Source: Undaria pinnatifida (lineage: Eukaryota > Sar > Phaeophyceae > Laminariales > Alariaceae). Taken from it: a stretch of DNA of 64,000 bases. The stretch spans positions 3,938,265-4,002,264 of the forward strand of contig JABAKD010000004.1 in assembly GCA_012845835.1 (NCBI GenBank), given 5' to 3'. Made by a program: the position numbers and the translations under genes. Under the pieces are notes generated by a model. That model searched no databases, was not told the origin of the DNA, and was given only the letters and a program-made list of their open reading frames with translations. Positions 33,111 through 43,408 of the stretch are shown here, in pieces. The first letter of the stretch is position 1, and the number at the start of each line of letters is the position of its first letter.

Positions 33111-33932
33111 ACCCGTTGTTATCGCTGTTCGTCGGCGCGTTGTCGACGACGGAGGGGCTGGAGTGCCAAGCATGGCGGAGACGGACACAGTCGAACCGGT
33201 GCTCGCGACGGGGGCCGTCTCCTGTAAAGAACTCCGGGATAGATAAGTCGGCTGTGCGATGGGCGTCGCTTCAGCCAGGGCTTTTGCGGAGCCCGTGCCG
33301 CCCTCGATGGGTATGGCAAAGACCGAAGCGAAAACAGTGTCGGCGGCAGGTGAAATCGACCCGCGGCCGGTACAGCCTTCGGTAGTGGCGACGGAGGCAG
33401 AAACACGAGCGACGAATCTCCCCGGGGAAACAGAAAGGCCGTCAATCCTTATACGTGGCTCGTGTGTGCGAAAATCGTGAAACGCGGTAGAGGTGAGAGG
33501 GAGCCCACCCAAGGCAGCATGTTCAGTGCGGGGCACGAGCCCACCCAAGACAGTGCTTTCGGCGAGGGGTTCGAGTCCACCCAAAGCAGTGCTTTCGGTG
33601 TGGGGCACGAGCCCACCCAAGACAGTGCTTTTGGCGAGGGGCGCGAGTCCACCCGAACCGACTCCTGGGATCGGCGAGGGGGGAGCGCGCAGTCCGCGGG
33701 TCCGTAGGAGGTAGATACCGCTATCTCCAACGGGGTTGAGGCTTGTCAACCCCGCAAGGTTGAATTTTTCCAAGCCACTGCGGTCGTACTCCGGAGCGGG
33801 CTCTGGAAAACGGGCCGGAAAAATCGGCGATGCCCTTGGCGCTGCCTTTGCGGTACTCGAGTGTGCAATCGAACGCGGTGACGAACTCAAGCTACCGCTG
33901 GACTCGTGCATTGAGGGTCCCCACTTTGCCAA
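33093..33932 (-). CDS. Low-complexity Ser/Pro/Ala-rich frame in the Gypsy element
   Basis: A 279-residue open frame contains four imperfect repeats of about 18-20 residues (LVPHTESTALGGLEPLAEST type, about 33520-33660). It has no recognisable catalytic or structural motif. It lies between the NADAR remnant and the integrase. Whether it is translated is unknown; it may be a linker part of the element's polyprotein. Confidence 0.3.
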   Translation of the reverse strand: MAKWGPSMHESSGSLSSSPRSIAHSSTAKAAPRASPIFPARFPEPAPEYDRSGLEKFNLAGLTSLNPVGDSGIYLLRTRGLRAPPSPIPGVGSGGLAPLAKSTVLGGLVPHTESTALGGLEPLAESTVLGGLVPRTEHAALGGLPLTSTAFHDFRTHEPRIRIDGLSVSPGRFVARVSASVATTEGCTGRGSISPAADTVFASVFAIPIEGGTGSAKALAEATPIAQPTYLSRSSLQETAPVASTGSTVSVSAMLGTPAPPSSTTRRRTAITTGNAPPL

Positions 33933-34384
33933 TGCTCTCCTATGTATTGTGGCCGGAGGATATGCGGAACTTTGTTCCCCTCAGTATCCTCGGAGGTGTT
34001 TGGGAACCCAAGCAATGCTGCCGGTCCCCAAATCTATAGGAGTCCAGTGCCTCTCCGAGTCGAGCGTTTCTCGACTGATAAACGCGATTTTCATAGTGAA
34101 CAAAACGTCGTCCAGCGTCACAGTACCCTCGACGAAACAGGGGCAGTGTTCTGACATCGCAAGGTCAGGGCCGACGCTAGAAGCTATCTCCACAACTTCA
34201 CGGCTTTTCATTGGCCAACGCGCCCGAGAAGTAGGTCGGAAACGCCGAAGGGGAAGCTTTGCGAGCGCTGGCCGCTGTTAACGGTCCGGTTGCGGCGCGG
34301 ACGAGATTTCTTGGTTCTTGCACTCGCAGTGCAGGTGCGGAACCGACTAGGGGAGGCCGGGTGCGCCGACCCGGTCTCATTGTC

Positions 34385-34936
34385 GCAAATAGCTGCGCGA
34401 ACGGCAGAAAGTGCCTCACCGAGCAAGTTTTTCCTCTCCCCTGGCATGGGTTGTTGGCCCTGGGACCATCCTCCCGGAGGCCAATGCCCCACACTGGGTT
34501 CAGAGGGCTGGATTCAGCCAGAAGCTTGTTGTCAGAGGTCAAGAGGTGATTTTTTTATGGCTGGATTCTGCGTGAATTTGGCGTAGGTGCCAGGCGACAC
34601 GGCGTTTTGCTTCTCCCTGTCCCCAACAGCGGAGTCAAAGTTGCGCACGCCTCGACCGATGCGTTTGCGTATGCTTGGACGAGGCGACGACATAATGAGC
34701 CCCACTGCTCGATGGTCTTGCAAAAACTTCGTCTTTTCGGCCATCATGTACTGCTCCGCGCAAGAATATGGTACCTCGTCCACGGCAAACGACGAAGGGG
34801 ACCACGGTGGAAAATAGGATGGGGGCTGCCAGAATAACACCACTTTGGCAGTGGGGTATTCGAGAGAAGGGTCAAAATCCGTGTTGAAATTTGGGCTGCA
34901 ATGTCCCCGTCCGGGAACACCAGACCTCGGGAGCAC
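34385..34936 (-). pseudogene. NADAR-domain (YbiA/DUF1768-like) gene inside the Gypsy element
   Basis: The minus-strand frame 34936-34532 carries the NADAR signature. It has an FW followed by a Pro/Ser-rich loop ending SSFAVDEVPYSCAEQYMMAEK, then a GRGVRNFDSAVGDREKQNAV helix region and a GTYAKFTQNPAI box. The C-terminal half continues in a second frame (SSPLNPVWGIGLREDGPRA, about 34527-34447) and the last helix in a third (KNLLGEALSAVR, about 34432-34395). Two frameshifts therefore break it, one next to a run of seven T. NADAR proteins are N-glycosidases; bacterial YbiA-type members cleave riboflavin intermediates, and others act on ADP-ribosylated substrates. Its place between gag and integrase, inside intact LTRs, makes it cargo of the retrotransposon. 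The N-terminal 30 residues come from the adjacent 230-bp repeat. Confidence 0.85.
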
Positions 34937-35760
34937 GACGCGAATCCGAACCCGTGGTATCTCGCCTCGGGTCTTTCTTCGTTCGTCGGCGGAAAAGCGC
35001 GAGAATCCGCTCTAACTGCGCCCGAAAAATATCAAAAACCGACGGTGCCAACCCGTCGGTAGCCTCGTTGGACATTTGTGGGTCTGCAATGTCCCCTTTG
35101 GGGAACACCAGTCCTCGGCTACTTGGGCCTGTAATGTCCCCTTGCGGGAGCACCAGGCCTCGGGAGCAACATGCGAGTCCGAACCTGGGGTTTCTCGCCC
35201 CGGGTCCTCCTCACTCGATGGCGGAAACTCGTAAGAAGCCGCCCTCATTGCACCCGAAAACGAGTCCAACACCGACGGTGCCAACCCGTCGGTAGCCTCG
35301 TTCGGCATTTGGGTCTGCAATGTCCCCGTCTGGGAACACCAGTCCTCGGCTCTTTGGCCTGTAATGTCCCCTTGCGGGAGCACCAGGCCTCGGGAGCAAC
35401 ATGCGAGTCCGAACCTGGGGTTTCTCGCCTCGGGTCCTCCTCACTCGCTGGCGGAAACTCGTAAGAAGCCGCCCTCATTACACCCGAAAAAGAGTCCAAC
35501 ACCGACGGTGCCAACCCGTCGGTAGCCTCTTTGGGCATTTGGGTCTGTAATGTCCCCGTCTGGGAACACCAGTCCTCGGCTCTTTGGGCCTGTAGTGTCC
35601 CCCTCAGGAACACCAGGCCTCGGGAGCACGACGCGAGTCCGAACCCACGGTTTCTCGCGTCGTGGCCTCTTCGCTTTTTGGCGTATAATCGCAAGAAAAC
35701 TGCTCTAACTGCGCCCAAAGGGGCAAGGGCTTTGAGCTGTTTCTGCTTGACGAGAGGCGC
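34890..35760. repeat. 230-bp tandem repeat in the Gypsy element, about 3.7 copies
   Basis: The word GTAATGTCCC occurs at 35131 and 35361, and a variant at 35592, giving periods of 230-231 bp. An earlier, more diverged unit starts near 34890. Each unit holds a CGACGGTGCCAACCCGTCGG palindrome and an AATGTCCCC...GGGAACACCAG pair. Frames stay partly open on the minus strand (CSRKGTLQ repeats) without a known domain. Confidence 0.85.
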
Positions 35761-36397
35761 GATTCTTCCGTAAATTTACGGGAATAGCGTCCAGCTGATC
35801 AGGCTGGAGGCCGTGGAGTCACCACTGGCCCGTCGCGCAGTGTCGGATCTTCTTCCTGTGCCACTGGGGCAGACGTAGCCTGAAACACGTGGGTTAGCGT
35901 GTTAAAAGACGAAGCAGGGTCCGTAAACCCTGTGGGCGTCTTCTGGAGCGGGGCTCGGGCAAGGCAATAATATTTTTACCCGAGGAGGCTCTCTTCCGTT
36001 ATGTCTCTTGGAGAAGGGAGACGAGGTAGCTAATCTTGTCGACTCCTCCTTGATGGAAAACAGGACAGAGCGCCCGCTCTTATCGCGAGCAAACACCGGA
36101 TCGAGCCTCGCAAAAGATCTCGGTGTTTTAGTGTTGGCCTTCCCACACCTCAAATCGACCGCCACCTCGTGGTCAGAAAAAGTGTTTTGAGGGTCGACCG
36201 TCCCACACCTCAAACCGACCGCCACCGCCTGGTCAGGGAGAGGGGGAGATGCACACATACGCGTAAAAAGGCGACGCGCTGTCGCTGCAGCTATATTGTT
36301 GCGCGGCGCGTACCTAGAGGGGGAGCGCGCAAAGCGTAGGCTCCCGTGCCATGGTTGATGGGGGCGACGTTTGGAGCGCGTACCCCCATTGCTGAGT

Positions 36398-37003
36398 TCA
36401 TGCCGCGGCTGAGGGAAACGGCGCTGGAAGCGCGGTTCCCGTTGCCGAACTCAGACCATGACCGAGGGGAACGTCGCTGAAAGCGCGCGTTCTCGCCGTC
36501 GAAAAAGAAAGAAAGAAAAGAAAAAAAATTACCTGGCTGGAGGAAACCACGCTTGAAGCGCTAGTTTCCGCCGCCGGTACTACGCCGTGACAATCGTCCG
36601 CAAACGGCGTAGGAGCCCGTGGGCTCTTGACAGAGGCAGTCTGTGCTGCATTACTGGACAGGCTAGCAACAGAACACGAGCATCTTCTGAAACCAAAATA
36701 GGTACCCCCCGACAGTGTTGTCGACGGTGCCGTACCGCCGTCGAGCTGTCGATTGCCGTTACGGAATGTGCCAGGTTGGCGCGCAAATTTATTTTCGCCC
36801 GGGTCGTGGGCGGCTCCAAAACGCATTCGAGGAGCAGGAGCGGGGGCAGAAGAGGCGGGCGAGCGCTGGATACCCACATGGTGATCCGACGTGTATGTGG
36901 TATCGTTGTGACAGTTTACCTGGCCTGATCCTGAAAGATGGCGACGATTTTTCGTGTGGTTGTTCGGGCGAGAAGATTTGTCGTCTCGGCGGAGGCAGAC
37001 CAT
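36398..37003 (-). CDS. Putative gag C-terminal tail, low complexity
   Basis: A 201-residue minus-strand frame follows the zinc-knuckle frame after a stop. It is rich in Ser, Pro and Ala with no known motif. A polypurine stretch (36490-36530) in its 3' part encodes a Phe-rich run. It could be the gag tail or a chance frame. Confidence 0.25.
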   Translation of the reverse strand: MVCLRRDDKSSRPNNHTKNRRHLSGSGQVNCHNDTTYTSDHHVGIQRSPASSAPAPAPRMRFGAAHDPGENKFARQPGTFRNGNRQLDGGTAPSTTLSGGTYFGFRRCSCSVASLSSNAAQTASVKSPRAPTPFADDCHGVVPAAETSASSVVSSSQVIFFLFFLSFSTARTRAFSDVPLGHGLSSATGTALPAPFPSAAA

Positions 37004-37012
37004 GCGTGTTTG

Positions 37013-37369
37013 TCAACGTCGGTTTGCGTCATCGTCGCCAAGTTGGCCTAGTTCAGGGTTCAAGCAGCCACTCGCAGTAATGAAAGGATGCCTACAATGA
37101 TTGACGGAATGGTTGTCTTCGTGGCAGTTGAGGCAAAGCCCCCGGTTTTCTCGGAGGGCATCAGCGCGAGGTGAAAGGAGGCCGCTCCAAAGGGGAGGGT
37201 CGTCTGTCTTAAACGAGGCCTTAACGGCGAAACCTTCTGCATAATGATGCTCTTCTAGTGGCCAGCAGTTCGATGTGTGGTCAAGCCAAGGGTCAGATGA
37301 ATCATCGATGGGCATGACAGTTGAATGATGGCTCGATCCCGTCTGCCACGAAAGCGACTGGGACGGCAC
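37013..37369 (-). pseudogene. Gag nucleocapsid part with CCHC zinc knuckle
   Basis: A 118-residue frame contains a perfect retroviral-type zinc knuckle: Cys79, Cys82, His87, Cys92 in CLNCHEDNHSVNHC (C-x2-C-x4-H-x4-C). Such knuckles bind the genomic RNA during packaging. The preceding capsid part is in other frames (37489-38185), so the gag gene is broken. A stop follows about 25 residues after the knuckle. Confidence 0.8.
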
Positions 37370-37488
37370 TCGACCCTGGCCGCGCCCATGATCTGCGGGC
37401 CGGGGCCCCGACAGGGCGCATGACCGCGCTCCCGTCGAAGAAACAGGGAGAGAAAAAAAATGTTTCGCCGTTGACGGCAGGTGTCTTA

Positions 37489-38185
37489 TTAGTCACTTAA
37501 AGCCCGCCACATAGCATCCAACGAGGCGTATGGCCGCGGGTTTGTTGCCTTCGAACCAGGGTACAACGCAGGCAAGAGAGCCGGAAATTGCTCATTCGCC
37601 GCCACCCGAACCACCTCCAACACCACAGCCGTTCCCGGAGACAAAACACGCTCACTCCGCGTAGCGGTCGGCATAAGTACGCGAAACTCCACTGAAATCA
37701 GAAAAAGGCATGCCGTTACACATTCCAAAAGTATGCAACTTAGTGTAGCCCTCCTCCGTGTCAACCCTGTCGAAGTGCGTGATCAGCAGACGCAACAGGA
37801 GGGTGAAAGCCTCAGGCAGATGCTCCTCCTGCCATGGCTCTTGACACTTTTTGCCTGCTACCACGACCACCTCGCTGTGGTCCGTGCTCGAGGACGAAGA
37901 CGAGCGGGAGGAGGTTGATGAGCCGTCCCACGCTGAACGTCCTCTCGCGCCATTCCTCTGCCAGAGCTGCGGCCAACTGCCCCGGTTGTTGGACCGAAGT
38001 TGCCCCCTCGGCGGCGCCCTCAGGCACACCAGCACCCGATGCGCTGTCACCCCCGCGGCGGCGGTGGTGGTCGCCACCCCCACCATTTTTGCCGCCACCC
38101 CCACGGTTGCGGTCCCCGCGGTCGCGACTGTCGCGACATTTTCCCCGGTTTCGTTCTGCCAACTCTTCCTCCAGGGTCCGGCCAA
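37489..38185 (-). pseudogene. Gag capsid region, frameshifted
   Basis: A minus-strand frame at 38185-37652 has a Gly/Thr/Ala-rich start and then a helical stretch, LLRLLITHFDRVDTEEGYTKLHTF, that looks like a retrotransposon capsid. It ends in NGMPFSDFSGV. The protein continues in a second frame from about 37690 to 37489 (FRVLMPTATRSERVLSPG... ending MWRALSD). One frameshift separates them. The assignment rests on position before the zinc knuckle and on the general look of Ty3/Gypsy capsids. Confidence 0.55.
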
Positions 38186-38216
38186 AAGACAGGGTCGGGG
38201 ACATCGTCGTGGGCTA

Positions 38217-39065
38217 TCAGCAGGGCCTTGGCGAGGGCAAGGGTCGGGGCGGCTCTCGTCTGTCTAGCATAGGGCGTACAATCCACGCGAGCCCAGGCCG
38301 CTTCCATTGAGGACGTCCGCTTGCCGCGACGCCGGCCTCTCTGACGGGAGGTGGGCGTAGGCCGGTTCCACCACCGCGGTTCGCCAACGCTGAGGAGAAG
38401 TCTACCCGCGGTGCAGACGCCATGCACGCGACGATGCCCTTGAAGAAGGCGTCGTTCCCGGGTCGTGGTCGCTGGGATGCGACACCCTGCGGGCGCGACG
38501 AAGGAAAGGGGGCCGCGGTAGCTCCCGCAGCAGCCGACGCAACTGACGACTCCCGCGCAGCGGTCTTCGCCTGCTCGATATCTTCGTCAAACTGACGTCG
38601 GCGTGCTATCGTCTGGTTGGCGTCGTCGAGCGCCCGCTGGGCCCGCGCCGCCGCGTATGCCAAGTCCAAGGGGGCGGCATGGGCGCCCCGGTGCCGGGAG
38701 CTCTGGGGGTGGCGCTCTGTCGAGCGCGGAGAGCCCAGGTGGCGGCGGTGGTGCCCTGTCGAGCGCGGGGGGGGCAGCTGGTGGCGCTCCCCCGGGGCTG
38801 GCGAGAGCTGGCGTCGAGACGCTCCCGAGTCCGGTGGGGGTTGGTCCGTCTTCTTCTCAGCGCGAACCAGCGAATCGACCCGCTTGGTTGGTGGGAACGG
38901 GTGGAGGTATGGTGCTCCGTCTTCTGTCTCGTTACCGGAACCCGCCACCGGTGGTTCCCCCCGTCTCGAGTCGCGGCATCTCGAGCGAGCTCTCCCTGTC
39001 TCGTGGGCATCCAGGTTGGGGTGCGTGGAAGACCTCAGCCAGCCCCGAGTAGCCCCCATCGTCAC
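38217..39065 (-). CDS. Putative gag N-terminal region, disordered
   Basis: A 282-residue minus-strand frame. The first half is Arg/Ser/Pro/His rich. A helical AAARAQRALDDANQTI segment with RRRQFDEDIEQAKTAA follows (about 140-175), and then an NDAFFKGIVACMASA stretch. A coiled-coil-like helix ahead of a capsid suits the start of gag, but no family match can be stated. The frame is open throughout. Confidence 0.4.
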   Translation of the reverse strand: MTMGATRGWLRSSTHPNLDAHETGRARSRCRDSRRGEPPVAGSGNETEDGAPYLHPFPPTKRVDSLVRAEKKTDQPPPDSGASRRQLSPAPGERHQLPPPRSTGHHRRHLGSPRSTERHPQSSRHRGAHAAPLDLAYAAARAQRALDDANQTIARRRQFDEDIEQAKTAARESSVASAAAGATAAPFPSSRPQGVASQRPRPGNDAFFKGIVACMASAPRVDFSSALANRGGGTGLRPPPVREAGVAASGRPQWKRPGLAWIVRPMLDRREPPRPLPSPRPC

Positions 39066-39499
39066 CGGTGGACATGGTGCCTAGGTGTAGTAAAGGGGGG
39101 GGGGGGGAGAGGAACGACGCGTGAAGAAGCTATGGAGACAGATAAATTGTTGTGGTGTTCCTGCTCCAAGGAGCGGTATATCTGTGTTTCAGCAAAACAG
39201 CAACAATATGGGCCTTGACTCCGTCCAGCCTTAGTGATGGTAGCAGCCACGTCAACTAGCCGTATAAGAGGAGTACAGCAGTAACAAGGTACCAATCATC
39301 ATAACCGCAACGTAAGAGCAGCGCCCAGTCTGACCGTAGGGTATATGGGTAACGCCCGCACGAACCGCAGTACAAGGAGTCAAAACTGGGCAGCACTGAC
39401 CCTAACCGCAGTGCAGGGGGTGCAACACAGTAAGGGTACGTCTGCAGCCATCACATTTAGACAGGTATCATTCAACCTAAGCGGGGGGAGGTAGCACAG

Positions 39500-41110
39500 G
39501 AAAGCGTCGCCCAAAACGCCCACGCTCATCGGACCAAAACAGGCAGCATTTACCCTAGGTGTAGTGTAGGGGTTATCACAATAAAGGTTCGCCCAACACG
39601 CCGTCGCTCATCGCACCAAAACAGGCAGCATTTACCCTAGGTGTAGTGTAGGGGTGGAAGCACAGTGTAAGATCGCCCAACACGCTGACACTCAGCGCAC
39701 CAAAACGGGCAGCATTTACCCTAGGTGTAGTGTAGGGGTGGAAGCACAGTGAAAGGTCACCCAACACGCTGACACTCGTCGCACCAAAACAGGCAGCATT
39801 TAACCTAGGTGTAGTGTAGGGGTGGAAGCACAGTGTAAGATCGCCCAACACGCTGACACTCATCGCACCAAAACGGGCAGCATTTACCCTAGGTGTAGTG
39901 TAGGGGGGAAGCACAGTGAAAGGTCACCCAACACGCTGACACTGATCGCACCAAAACGGGCAGCATTTAACCTAGGTGTAGTGTAGGGGTGGAAGCACAG
40001 TGTAAGATCGCCCAACACGCTGACACTCATCGCACCAAAACGGGCAGCATTTACCCTAGGTGTAGTGTAGGGGTGGGAGCACAGTGTAAGGTCGCCCAAC
40101 ACGCTGACACTCATCGCACCAAAACGGGCAGCATTTGCCCTAGGTGTAGTGTAGGGGGGGGAGCACAGTGAAAGGTCACCCAACACGCTGACACTCGTCG
40201 CACCAAAACAGGCAGCATTTACCCTAGGTGTAGTGTAGGGGTGGAAGCACAGTGTAAGATCGCCCAACACGCTGACACTCATCGCACCAAAACGGGCAGC
40301 ATTTACCCTAGGTGTAGTGTAGGGGGGGAGCACAGTGAAAGGTCACCCAACACGCTGACACTCATCGCACCAAAACAGGCAGCATTTAACCTAGGTGTAG
40401 TGTAGGGGTGGAAGCACAGTGTAAGATCGCCCAACACGCTGACACTCATCGCACCAAAACGGGCAGCATTTACCCTAGGTGTAGTGTAGGGGTGGAAGCA
40501 CAGTGTAAGATCGCCCAACACGCTGACACTCATCGCACCAAAACGGGCAGCATTTACCCTAGGTGTAGTGTAGGGGGGGGAGCACAGTGAAAGGTCACCC
40601 AATACGCTGACACTCGTCGCACCAAAACAGGCAGCATTTAACCTAGGTGTAGTGTAGGGGTGGAAGCACAGTGTAAGATCGCCCAACACGCTGACACTCA
40701 TCGCACCAAAACGGGCAGCATTTACCCTAGGTGTAGTGTAGGGGGGGGAGCACAGTGAAAGGTCACCCAACACGCTGACACTCGTCGCACCAAAACAGGC
40801 AGCATTTACCCTAGGTGTAGTGTAGGGGTGGAAGCACAGTGTAAGATCGCCCAACACGCTGACACTCGTCGCACCAAAACAGGCAGCATTTACCCTAGGT
40901 GTAGTGTAAGGGTGGAAGCACAGTGTAAGATCGCCCAACACGCTGACACTCATCGCACCAAAACGGGCAGCATTTACCCTAGGTGTAGTGTAGGGGGGGG
41001 AGCACAGTGAAAGATCGCCCAACACGCTGACACTCATCGCACCAAAACGGGCAGCATTTACCCTAGGTGTAGTGTAGGGGGGGGAACACAGTGAAAGATC
41101 GCGCAGCCAA
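39500..41110. repeat. 84-bp tandem array in the Gypsy leader, about 19 copies
   Basis: A unit with CACCAAAACGGGCAGCATTT, CCTAGGTGTAGTGTAGGGG and CGCCCAACACGCTGACACTC repeats about every 84 bp. Single-base indels in the G run interrupt the register now and then. Two unit types alternate (GTGTAAGATCGCCC and GTGAAAGGTCACCC), suggesting a 168-bp higher-order unit in places. On the minus strand the 28-codon unit stays open (MSVSVLGDLTLCFHPYTTPR), giving frames of up to 293 codons; I treat these as a by-product. Decayed relatives extend to about 39300 and 41250. Confidence 0.9.
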
Positions 41111-41254
41111 CCGTATAAAAATGGGCAGCATCTGCCCCCACAGTAGTGTAGTGGGGGGTAGGACAGTATGCGTTCGCGCACCAACCGTATAAAAAAAAAA
41201 CGGGCAGTATAACCCCCCCAACGAAGTAGTTTCCCCCGACCGCACTAAAGGGGG

Positions 41255-42740
41255 ACGGTCGCGCCTGCAGTAGTGCTGATTGCTGCAGTATCACTGCTGT
41301 GTTCACAGGTAACGGTAATTTCAACCGCACCAAGATGGGTAGTGTAGTACCAACACCAGCTGTAGAAAAATGTGCACGCCCACAGTCAAATAGAAAGGCT
41401 GTTTGCCCCCAAAGGTACCGCATTAAACGGGCTGTTCTCCACTGCACTAGTAAAAACTGTGAAGCGCAGTATCTCCGCGAACTGTGTAGTAAGCGCTCTG
41501 TAACGGGCAGTAGCTGTCCGAACATGTGCAGAGAAGAAGAAAAAAATTTTTCCAGCGTAGACCCTAGCAATATCGTGAAGGGCAGCACATGTACGGGCAG
41601 GAAGACGGCCTAACGCCCGTACAGCTGAAAAAAAAATCCGTACCCGCTCCCACCGATAAAGGGACAGTTACGTTGACAGCAGTGCGGAGTGCCGCACGGT
41701 CACAGCTGTGCATACACAGAAAGTGGTATTATAGTCCCCGCGTACCCATGAATGGGAGAATATAGGGCATCGCACACACCAACAGCCTTGCCCAAAAAGC
41801 CAGCACAGAGTTTCAGCGTTCACTAGGTTCAAGTTCTAGTCACGGAGGGGCCAGGACGAAAAAAAAAACTCTCGAATCGAACTTGCAAGGAGCACTCGAA
41901 CAGCAGTGGGGGGGTGTCAGAGCTGTGGTGCTGTAACTGTGGACGCTGGGGCAGTGAAGGGTCGAGCTATGTGGTGTATGAGCAGGAGCAAAGTAGGCGG
42001 TTTGGCTGCTGTACAGTGACTTCTACAGCAGAGAATCCGGCGGTATATGGCAGGCATTGACAGCGAGCCCATTGTGCTGCACTGTAGTTGGCACCTCTGC
42101 AAAAATGATGGTGGTTGAAGCTACGCGACGGACAGCAGTAGTGGAACGCTGTTGATCGAGAAAGATCGGAGAGGGGTCCGAGGTGCCAAATTCGTAGCTT
42201 GTACTAATTTCGGCAGAAAGGGGGCACAAGGGCAGCTGCTTGTTCGACGCACAAGAATGATCGACGTACGTACTGAAACCCATACGATAACGCGTGTACT
42301 GGAAAATTCGCCAAACGAAAAAATCCAAACATTCCACGAGCACCGCCTGTTTCTTCCCAGGTAGATCACAAAGGAAGGAGCCCCGACATGAGCTCCTAGA
42401 GCACGGTGCCCGTAGTCCAAGGGGGTCCCGCGAAGGACGGTCTGGCACCGACAGCAAGGATGTGCTGGGCGATGGGCTCTCTCAGCGAGCGAAGTCCCCT
42501 TCGAATGTCATTCGAAGGGTTGATTCCAGTATGCTTGTCCGTGGCATGTCGTGCATATGCCTCCGAGCCCCAAAGCGCGAAAAAAAAAGTACGAGTCGAT
42601 GGCCGATCTTGGGGCTTGTGCTGGCAACTCGCGGATATGTGCTGTGCAACATGCTGGCAGAGCGCGGAGCAAACAAGTCTGATGGGTGGGGCTCGGGCAG
42701 TTCCACTGCTGAGTGGTCTATGACCAGCTGGCGGTGAACT
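41255..42740. other. Gypsy leader without a recognised gene
   Basis: Diverged CAGCACTAC/GGGCAGTA motifs related to the 84-bp array continue to about 41700. Beyond that no protein or RNA is recognised. The sequence lies between the array and the primer-binding site of the element. Confidence 0.45.
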
Positions 42741-42749
42741 GATGCGGCC

Positions 42750-42960
42750 AAAGGCCGGGACGAAGGGTGTGCTCCGAAGAGCAGTGTCGTCCGCCCGTAC
42801 TCGGAAAGTGTCCTCTGTGTGGTGCGTGCCCAGCAACCAACAGGAGGGACCAAAATTCGAGACGAGGAGTGTGCTCCGCAGAGCAGTGTCGTCCGCACGT
42901 ACTTGGAAGGTGTCGTCCGTGTGGTACGTGCGCGGCGACCAACAGGAGGGGCCCCTGCCA
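42750..42960. repeat. Two-copy 105-bp tandem repeat in the Gypsy leader
   Basis: The unit GTGTGCTCCGAAGAGCAGTG ... AGCAACCAACAGGAGGG occurs at about 42755-42855 and again at about 42860-42960 with about ten differences. It is close to the 5' LTR, where packaging or leader functions would be expected. Confidence 0.7.
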
Positions 42961-43126
42961 TCTCACTGCTGTTGTGGTCACCGTTGTAGGAGGAAGGGCG
43001 CTCCCTCCATTGAGAAGCCACCCGAGAAGGAACAGGGGTTGTGGGCTCGATGGAAAGCAAAAGCAAAATCGCTGCGAAAAAAATCGGAGAGACCGGAAGA
43101 ACGCTGCCACAATAGCATATCAAGCT

Positions 43127-43137
43127 CGACGACGCCA
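43127..43137 (-). other. Gypsy primer-binding site (tRNA-Ser type)
   Basis: On the minus strand TGGCGTCGTCG begins four bases after the 5' LTR. It is complementary to a tRNA 3' end reading CGACGACG-CCA. The fuller version at 57669-57700 shows the same end joined to a T-arm with GCAGG/CCTGC stem, as in eukaryotic tRNA-Ser. Assignment to serine is inference from that stem. Confidence 0.65.
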
Positions 43138-43141
43138 CATG

Positions 43142-43408
43142 TGAAATTAATAGGTGGGGACACAGAGTGCCCCCTGCAGGTCTGCCAATTGGGTAGGTCC
43201 TCGGAGAGTACTCACTTTCGTTCCTTCGTAGAGATGTAGCTTTATTCGTTTCCACCAGAGCCCGGGACAGCTTCTGAGATCGGAGGCGCGTGCCTCCGAT
43301 CTAATTCCTAACTTCCCCGAATATAAACCGCCAACCTTATCATACGAAACCCATCCAAATGATCTCAAATTCGGATACCTACAGGCCTTTCGAGGCCGTA
43401 TCTTAACA
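43142..43408 (-). repeat. Gypsy 5' LTR
   Basis: 267 bp, the same as 29470-29736 in every base I compared. On the minus strand it is followed by the primer site. The outer edge is followed by the CCTGTG target duplication (43409-43414). Confidence 0.9.

Larger units (their letters stand above)
29470..43408 (-). mobile_element. Complete Ty3/Gypsy (chromovirus-type) LTR retrotransposon, 13.9 kb
   Basis: Two 267-bp LTRs (29470-29736 and 43142-43408) that appear identical base for base bound the element. Both start TG and end CA on the plus strand, and CCTGTG is duplicated outside them. On the minus strand the order is 5' LTR, primer site complementary to a tRNA-Ser 3' end, long leader with an 84-bp tandem array, gag with zinc knuckle, a region with 230-bp repeats and a NADAR-domain gene, integrase with chromodomain, purine-rich stretch and 3' LTR. 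No reverse transcriptase or RNase H can be read between gag and integrase. Frames are broken in several places. Identical LTRs imply recent insertion, so the element was probably mobilised in trans. Confidence 0.85.

Noticed and set aside
39500-41110. CRISPR-like array (regular repeats)
   Set aside because: Units are contiguous 84-bp copies with no unique spacers, inside an LTR element of a eukaryote. A tandem satellite explains it. The same holds for the 42-bp arrays.
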